Below, piece by piece: positions 5,820 through 9,546 of a stretch of DNA of 9,546 nucleotides. Position 1 is the stretch's first letter; each line of letters starts with the position of its first letter. The position numbers and the translations under genes are program-made. Source of the stretch: Candidatus Bathyarchaeota archaeon (GTDB taxonomy: Archaea; Thermoproteota; Bathyarchaeia; Bathyarchaeales; SOJC01); assembly GCA_030641425.1 (NCBI GenBank), contig DAOWHM010000119.1, positions 1-9,546 of the forward strand. Direction: 5' to 3'. The notes under the pieces are model-generated. The model saw only the letters and a program-made list of their open reading frames with translations, ran no database searches and was not told the origin of the DNA.

Positions 5820-6542
5820 TTGTCAATATTTGCAGCTCCAGGAGCTTATGATCGAGCCATAACAGTATTCTCTCCAGACGGCCGCCTGTTTCAAGTAGAG
5901 TATGCTCTCGAAACAGTAAATCGAGGTGCAACAATAGTAGGAATAGTCTGCCCAGAAGGTGTAGTTTTAGGGGCAGAAGAGAAAATAGAATCGAAATTAC
6001 AGGATTCAAGCTTTACTTGGAAAATCTTTGCTGTGGACACACATATTGGTGCCGCAGTTGTAGGTTTAGGCTCTGACGCACGTATTCTAATCGATCAAGC
6101 AAGAGTATACTGCCAGAGCAATAGACTCATGTATGACGAACCTATAGACATCGAAGCAATCTCTAAACGCATAGGCGACATCAAACAACTTTATACACAG
6201 CATGCAGGTGTACGACCCTTTGGGGTTTCCGTAATATTTGGTGGCGTGGACAAAACGGGTAATCGACTGTTTTCTACAGATCCAAGCGGAACATACAGAG
6301 CGTACAAAGCCATCGCCGTAGGGGTAGGCAGAGAGATCGTTGAGGAAATACTGAAGGCTGAGTACCGCGAAGATATGAGTATGCAAGAAACCATAAAACT
6401 TGCGATTAAAGGCCTTAAAAAGACTCTTGAAGCACGAGAAGAACAACTACGAGTCAAGATCAGCACAGTACCCTCATCTACAAAGACCTATCAAATGATG
6501 CCGACCGAAGAAGTAGAGAAGTACTTCAAGGCGACAGAATGA
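5820..6542 (+). CDS. psmA: 20S proteasome alpha subunit
   Basis: Forms the heptameric outer rings of the 20S proteasome, gating substrate entry and docking ATPase regulators; cytoplasmic. It has 240 residues, normal length. The N-terminal gate motif YDR is at 10-12, followed by the invariant FSPDGRLFQVEYA alpha-subunit signature. Lys68 (in WKIFAV) aligns without gaps to Lys66 of the Thermoplasma protein, as I recall that sequence, the lysine that receives the HbYX tail of the regulators. The conserved QHAGVRPFGVS and DPSGTYRAYKA segments follow. The N-terminus lacks the processed Gly-Thr active site of beta subunits, as expected. The TTG at 5820 is preferred to GTG 5808 because the GTG lies within the AGGTGA SD. 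It is first in the operon; the stop is 15 nt before SBDS. No beta-subunit gene lies in this window. Confidence 0.96.
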   Translation: MSIFAAPGAYDRAITVFSPDGRLFQVEYALETVNRGATIVGIVCPEGVVLGAEEKIESKLQDSSFTWKIFAVDTHIGAAVVGLGSDARILIDQARVYCQSNRLMYDEPIDIEAISKRIGDIKQLYTQHAGVRPFGVSVIFGGVDKTGNRLFSTDPSGTYRAYKAIAVGVGREIVEEILKAEYREDMSMQETIKLAIKGLKKTLEAREEQLRVKISTVPSSTKTYQMMPTEEVEKYFKATE

Positions 6543-6557
6543 GTGTGACAGCTCAAA

Positions 6558-7247
6558 ATGAGCGATCGATACACTGTTGCACGTATAACCCGCAATGGTG
6601 AACACTTCGAAATTCTTGTTAAGCCACAACCAGCCCTAACTTATACAATGGGGAAAGGCCCACTGATTTCCGAGGTTCTGGTCACCGACACGATATTTAC
6701 TGATGCAAGCAAAGGAACAAAAGCAGGAGAAGAAAAACTCAAAGCCGCTTTTGGAACCTTAGACACTAGAAAGGTTGCGGAGACTATACTGAAACGAGGA
6801 TCACTGCAACTAACCACTGATCAAAGACGACAGATGACCGCTGAGAAAAGGAAGCAAATCATAACCTTCATAGCTAGACAAGCGGTTGATCCAAAGACGA
6901 ACCTACCACATCCCCCCCTTCGCATTGAGCAAGCGATGGAAGAGATCCGCTACTCTATAGACCCTTTCAAAGAGACTGAAGAACAAGCAAAGGACGTTAT
7001 TAAGCTCTTACGTCCCATTCTTCCACTGAGAGTTGAACAAATCCAAGTGGAAGTTCGTATACCTCCAGAATATGCAGCAAGGGCATACGGAACAGTAAAA
7101 GGCTATGGAACCATTAAGAGAGAAGAATGGCGAGCAGATGGCTCATGGTTCTCCATAATAGAAATGGCAGCAGGCTTATATGGGCCTTTCTTGGATAAGC
7201 TCGGAGAACTGACAAAAGGAAATGCAGAAGCGAAGAAAAAGTTGTGA
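6558..7247 (+). CDS. Ribosome maturation protein SBDS (Sdo1 homologue)
   Basis: Archaeal homologue of the Shwachman-Bodian-Diamond protein, which in eukaryotes, with EFL1, removes the anti-association factor eIF6 from the large ribosomal subunit; it binds the large subunit in the cytoplasm. It has 229 residues, near the usual archaeal size. The three family domains are recognisable: N-terminal FYSH domain (about 1-90) with YTVARITRNGEHFEILVKP and the ISEVLVTDTIFTDASKGTKA loop; a helical middle domain with AEKRKQIITFIARQAVDP and PHPPLRIEQAMEE; and a ferredoxin-like C-terminal domain (about 160-229) with LLRPILPLRVEQIQVEVRIP. The ATG at 6558 follows a GTGA motif by 9 nt and lies 15 nt after the psmA stop. 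Its position between proteasome and exosome genes is conserved in many archaea and supports a role in ribosome biogenesis. Confidence 0.96.
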   Translation: MSDRYTVARITRNGEHFEILVKPQPALTYTMGKGPLISEVLVTDTIFTDASKGTKAGEEKLKAAFGTLDTRKVAETILKRGSLQLTTDQRRQMTAEKRKQIITFIARQAVDPKTNLPHPPLRIEQAMEEIRYSIDPFKETEEQAKDVIKLLRPILPLRVEQIQVEVRIPPEYAARAYGTVKGYGTIKREEWRADGSWFSIIEMAAGLYGPFLDKLGELTKGNAEAKKKL

Positions 7248-7281
7248 AGGAATTAAGATATTGAATTGGTGATTTGAAGGA

Positions 7282-7986
7282 ATGCCAACTTTCTTTGAGA
7301 AACGGCAAATTGTGATTCCTGGCGATCTAATCGCTGAAGGTAACTACGTAGCCGGGGAGAATACATTCAAAGAAAACGGAAAACTGTATTCGACCCACAT
7401 AGGATTAGTTGAATATGAAGAACGCAAGGTAAGTGTCGTTGCTTTGAAAGGGTTCTATGTCCCAAGAGTTGGAGACACAGTCATCGGAATAGTAAAAAAC
7501 ATAACAATGGGAGGATGGATAGTAGATGTCAATGCGCCATATTTATCACTTCTGCGTGCATCAGATGTTGTGGAGCGTTCTTACAGACCTCAGAAAGATG
7601 ACCTATCATCTATCTTTGGTGTTGGAGATCTAGTGATAGCCAAGATTGTGTCCTTTGATAGAACCCGTGATCCACTTCTGTCAGTACGAGAACCTGGACT
7701 TGGAAAAATCAGTCGCGGTCAGATCATCGAGATTGCCCCGACGAAGATCCCTCGCATCATTGGCAGAAAAGGCTCAATGATATCTATGATTAAACGTGAA
7801 ACAGGATGCCACATTCTTTTGGGTCAGAACGGACTGGTACTTGTGAACGGAAAAACTCTGAAAGACAATAGGTTAGCAATTATGGCAATCCGAAAGATAG
7901 AGAAGGAATCTCACACGAGTGGTTTAACAGACCGAGTAACGGAAATGTTGAAGAAAGAAAAGGAAGGTGAAGTTGAGAATGCCTAA
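7282..7986 (+). CDS. rrp4: Exosome complex RNA-binding protein Rrp4
   Basis: RNA-binding cap subunit of the archaeal exosome, guiding RNA into the Rrp41/Rrp42 ring for 3'-5' decay or tailing. It has 234 residues, the usual length. An N-terminal domain (about 1-58, IVIPGDLIAEG and THIGLVEYE) is followed by an S1 domain (about 62-137, VGDTVIGIVKNITMGGWIVD) and a KH domain (about 145-208) whose GxxG loop is GRKG at 161-164. The tail is a charged Lys/Glu helix. The ATG at 7282 follows GGTGA (7268-7272) by 9 nt. The gene begins 34 nt after SBDS, the largest gap in the operon, and its last 8 nt overlap rrp41, suggesting coupled translation. A Csl4 cap alternative is excluded by the KH domain and lack of zinc-ribbon cysteines. 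Confidence 0.96.
   Translation: MPTFFEKRQIVIPGDLIAEGNYVAGENTFKENGKLYSTHIGLVEYEERKVSVVALKGFYVPRVGDTVIGIVKNITMGGWIVDVNAPYLSLLRASDVVERSYRPQKDDLSSIFGVGDLVIAKIVSFDRTRDPLLSVREPGLGKISRGQIIEIAPTKIPRIIGRKGSMISMIKRETGCHILLGQNGLVLVNGKTLKDNRLAIMAIRKIEKESHTSGLTDRVTEMLKKEKEGEVENA
7965..7970 (+). promoter_or_regulatory. Shine-Dalgarno deciding the rrp41 start
   Basis: AGGTGA lies within the end of rrp4, 8 nt before the ATG at 7979. The in-frame GTG at 7967 is inside this SD and is not expected to be the start. An in-frame TTG at 7973 is only 2 nt from the SD. Confidence 0.65.
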
Positions 7987-8707
7987 ATCGGAAGATAAGT
8001 TGATTGATAAGAATGGACTTAGAATAGATGGAAGAAAGTTAGATGAGTTAAGATCCACGAAAATTGAAGTAGGTGTTCTTAGTAATGCGGATGGTTCAGC
8101 TTACATAGAACAAGGAAAAAATAAAATCTTAGCCGCATTTTATGGACCTCACGAGGTTCATCCCAAACACCTTGCGTTGCCAGACCGATCTCTGCTGAAA
8201 TGTCGATATCACATGGCTCCTTTCTCAGTTGATGAAAGAAAGTCGCCTGCTCCTTCTAGAAGAGACATAGAGCTTTCAATGGTAATACGGCAGGCTCTGG
8301 AACCATCTATCTTTCTGGAGTACTACCCAAGAACATCAATCGATCTGTTCATTGAGATACTTCAAGCACACGGTGGCACTAGATGCGCCGGTATAACTGT
8401 TGCTTCATTGGCACTCGCTGATGGAGGGATTCCATTGCGGGATTTGACCGTCGCTTGCGCTGCTGGAAAAGTAGAGGGTAAACTTGTGGTTGATTTGTCT
8501 GATGATGAAGATAAGAAGGGAGAAGCAGATGTGCCTCTCGCTTTCATGCCGAATCTAAATGCCATAACACTTCTCCAAATGGACGGTCAATTGACAGTTA
8601 CAGAATTTGAAAAAGTCGTCGATCTTGCTCTTGAGGGCTGCAAACAGCTTTACAAGATACAGAAAGAATCCTTAAAAGCGAAGTATGTGGTCGGAGAGGG
8701 AGAATAA
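7979..8707 (+). CDS. rrp41: Exosome catalytic RNase PH subunit Rrp41
   Basis: Catalytic subunit of the archaeal exosome: phosphorolytic 3'-5' RNA degradation, and the reverse tailing reaction, in a hexameric ring with Rrp42. It has 242 residues, single RNase PH fold. The phosphate and RNA-binding arginine pair is Arg94-Arg95 (PSRRDIELS). The acidic active-site residues are Asp178 and Asp184 (DDEDKKGEADVPLAFMP), with the same six-residue spacing as Asp182 and Asp188 reported for the Sulfolobus enzyme, so the subunit should be active. HGGTRCAGITVASLALADGG and LNAITLLQMDG are further family signatures. ATG 7979 is chosen from the AGGTGA SD. It overlaps rrp4 by 8 nt and its TAA shares one base with the rrp42 ATG, both signs of tight co-expression that matches the 1:1 ring stoichiometry. 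Confidence 0.96.
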   Translation: MPKSEDKLIDKNGLRIDGRKLDELRSTKIEVGVLSNADGSAYIEQGKNKILAAFYGPHEVHPKHLALPDRSLLKCRYHMAPFSVDERKSPAPSRRDIELSMVIRQALEPSIFLEYYPRTSIDLFIEILQAHGGTRCAGITVASLALADGGIPLRDLTVACAAGKVEGKLVVDLSDDEDKKGEADVPLAFMPNLNAITLLQMDGQLTVTEFEKVVDLALEGCKQLYKIQKESLKAKYVVGEGE

Positions 8708-9498
8708 TGTCGATGATTATACGTATAAGACAGAAACAGATAGCTCAGTTGATGAGCAATGGGGAAAGATTGGACGGGAGAGAGTTTGAAAAATATCGTG
8801 AAATCAAACTAGAAATGGGTGTCATCGAAAAAGCTGAAGGATCAGCACGCATCCTTTTAGGTAAGACTGAAGTTTTGGTTGGGGTGAAAATTGGAGTTGG
8901 CACGCCTTTCCCAGACACTCCTGATAAAGGAGTATTGACAGTGAATGCTGAGCTTGTTCCCCTTGCGTCTCCAATGTTTGAGCCAGGTCCACCAAGAGAA
9001 AACGCTATCGAATTAGCGAGAGTTGTAGATAGAGGTATTCGCGAGTCTAATGCTATAGACCTTGAGAAACTATGCTTAGTGCCAGGTAAGACTGTTCTCG
9101 TGGTTTTTGTTGACCTATACGTACTCAATTACGATGGCAACTTAATTGATGCATCTGCTATTGCAGCTTTAGCGGCTCTTCTAAATGCCAAGATGTCCAA
9201 GTATGAAATAGAGGATGGAGAAGTGAAGGTGAAGCCAGGCTACATCCAACTGCCGATTCAGAACTATCCAATCGCAGTAACGTTTGCAGAGATAGATGGC
9301 AAACTCATTATTGACCCTTCACTTGAGGAAGAAATGGTCATGGACGCCAGGTTGACGATCACGTTTGAAAAAGATGGGAAGATCTGTGCAATTCAGAAGG
9401 GAGGAACAGGTCAATTTACAAGAGAGCAGATCGTGGACGTGGTAAAAATTGCTGAAGGAAAAAGTTTGGAGATACGCAAGCTAGTGGTGAAAGATTAA
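8707..9498 (+). CDS. rrp42: Exosome non-catalytic RNase PH subunit Rrp42
   Basis: Alternates with Rrp41 in the exosome hexamer; it lacks the catalytic acids but contributes to RNA binding and stabilises the ring. It has 263 residues, the usual length, about 20 more than Rrp41 here. Signatures are GERLDGREFEKYREIKLEMG at the N-terminus, FEPGPPRENAIELARVVDRG, the VDLYVLNYDGNLIDASAIAA strand-helix and the C-terminal LTITFEKDGKICAIQKGG. Where Rrp41 has its two active-site aspartates, this protein has a different DPSLEEEMVMDA stretch, as expected for the inactive paralogue. The ATG is in a TAATG overlap with the rrp41 stop and follows a purine-rich GGAGAGGGAG SD. Its own stop overlaps the rpl37ae ATG in the same way. 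Confidence 0.96.
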   Translation: MSMIIRIRQKQIAQLMSNGERLDGREFEKYREIKLEMGVIEKAEGSARILLGKTEVLVGVKIGVGTPFPDTPDKGVLTVNAELVPLASPMFEPGPPRENAIELARVVDRGIRESNAIDLEKLCLVPGKTVLVVFVDLYVLNYDGNLIDASAIAALAALLNAKMSKYEIEDGEVKVKPGYIQLPIQNYPIAVTFAEIDGKLIIDPSLEEEMVMDARLTITFEKDGKICAIQKGGTGQFTREQIVDVVKIAEGKSLEIRKLVVKD

Positions 9499-9546
9499 TG
9501 GGTAGGACTAAGAAGATTGGACTGGCAGGAGGCTTTAAGTCACGGT
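9498..9546 (+). CDS. rpl37ae: Ribosomal protein eL43 (L37Ae), N-terminal 16 residues
   Basis: Only the first 16 codons are present before the window ends. They read MGRTKKIGLAGGFKSR, which matches the basic TKKxGxAGxFxxR opening of the large-subunit zinc-ribbon protein eL43/L37Ae; the four zinc cysteines would lie downstream. The ATG shares its A with the rrp42 TAA, and a GGTGA SD (9486-9490) sits 7 nt upstream. The position after rrp42 is the usual archaeal one. Truncated by the window, not broken. Confidence 0.85.
   Translation, partial: MGRTKKIGLAGGFKSR

Noticed and set aside
1..9546. CRISPR arrays, insertion sequences, defence or prophage genes
   Set aside because: No direct-repeat arrays, transposase motifs or phage genes appear; the window is dominated by conserved housekeeping genes.

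Overview
The window is archaeal. It carries a 20S proteasome alpha subunit, SBDS, the exosome proteins Rrp4, Rrp41 and Rrp42, a eukaryote-type ribosomal protein (eL43/L37Ae), FEN1 and an archaea-specific DUF371 protein. Shine-Dalgarno (SD) signals of the GGTGA/GGAGG type occur beside apparently leaderless genes and BRE/TATA-like promoters. The moderate base composition and the gene content would fit an uncultured, probably TACK-type archaeon (Bathyarchaeia-like is a guess), but nothing here fixes the lineage.

Layout. Positions 1-1785, minus strand: a helix-turn-helix protein fused to an S-layer-like domain with a terminal EF-hand-type loop, then a DUF371 protein, then the first 49 residues of an unrecognised protein cut by the window edge. 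Positions 1786-1985 are a divergent promoter region with two overlapping inverted repeats just upstream of glmS. Positions 1986-4591, plus strand: glmS (glucosamine-6-phosphate synthase) and pcm (protein-L-isoaspartate methyltransferase). The pcm reading frame has no ATG, GTG or TTG in front of its conserved N-terminal helix. Positions 4597-5634, minus strand: fen, convergent with pcm across 5 bp. Positions 5635-5819: divergent fen/psmA promoters. Positions 5820-9546, plus strand: psmA, SBDS, rrp4, rrp41, rrp42 and the start of rpl37ae, packed with small gaps or 1-8 nt overlaps.

How the genes fit together. The right half is the classic archaeal proteasome-exosome-ribosome supercluster, joining protein turnover (psmA), 60S-type subunit maturation (SBDS), 3'-5' RNA decay (Rrp41/Rrp42 ring with an Rrp4 cap) and a ribosomal protein in one translation-coupled operon. 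The left half pairs GlmS, which makes the precursor of UDP-GlcNAc, with a divergent DNA-binding protein carrying an S-layer-like module. A cell-envelope regulatory link is an attractive but untested inference. Several starts were set here by SD spacing: psmA, rrp41 and fen each have an upstream GTG that is really part of the SD. No RNA genes, CRISPR, insertion sequences or clear terminators were seen.
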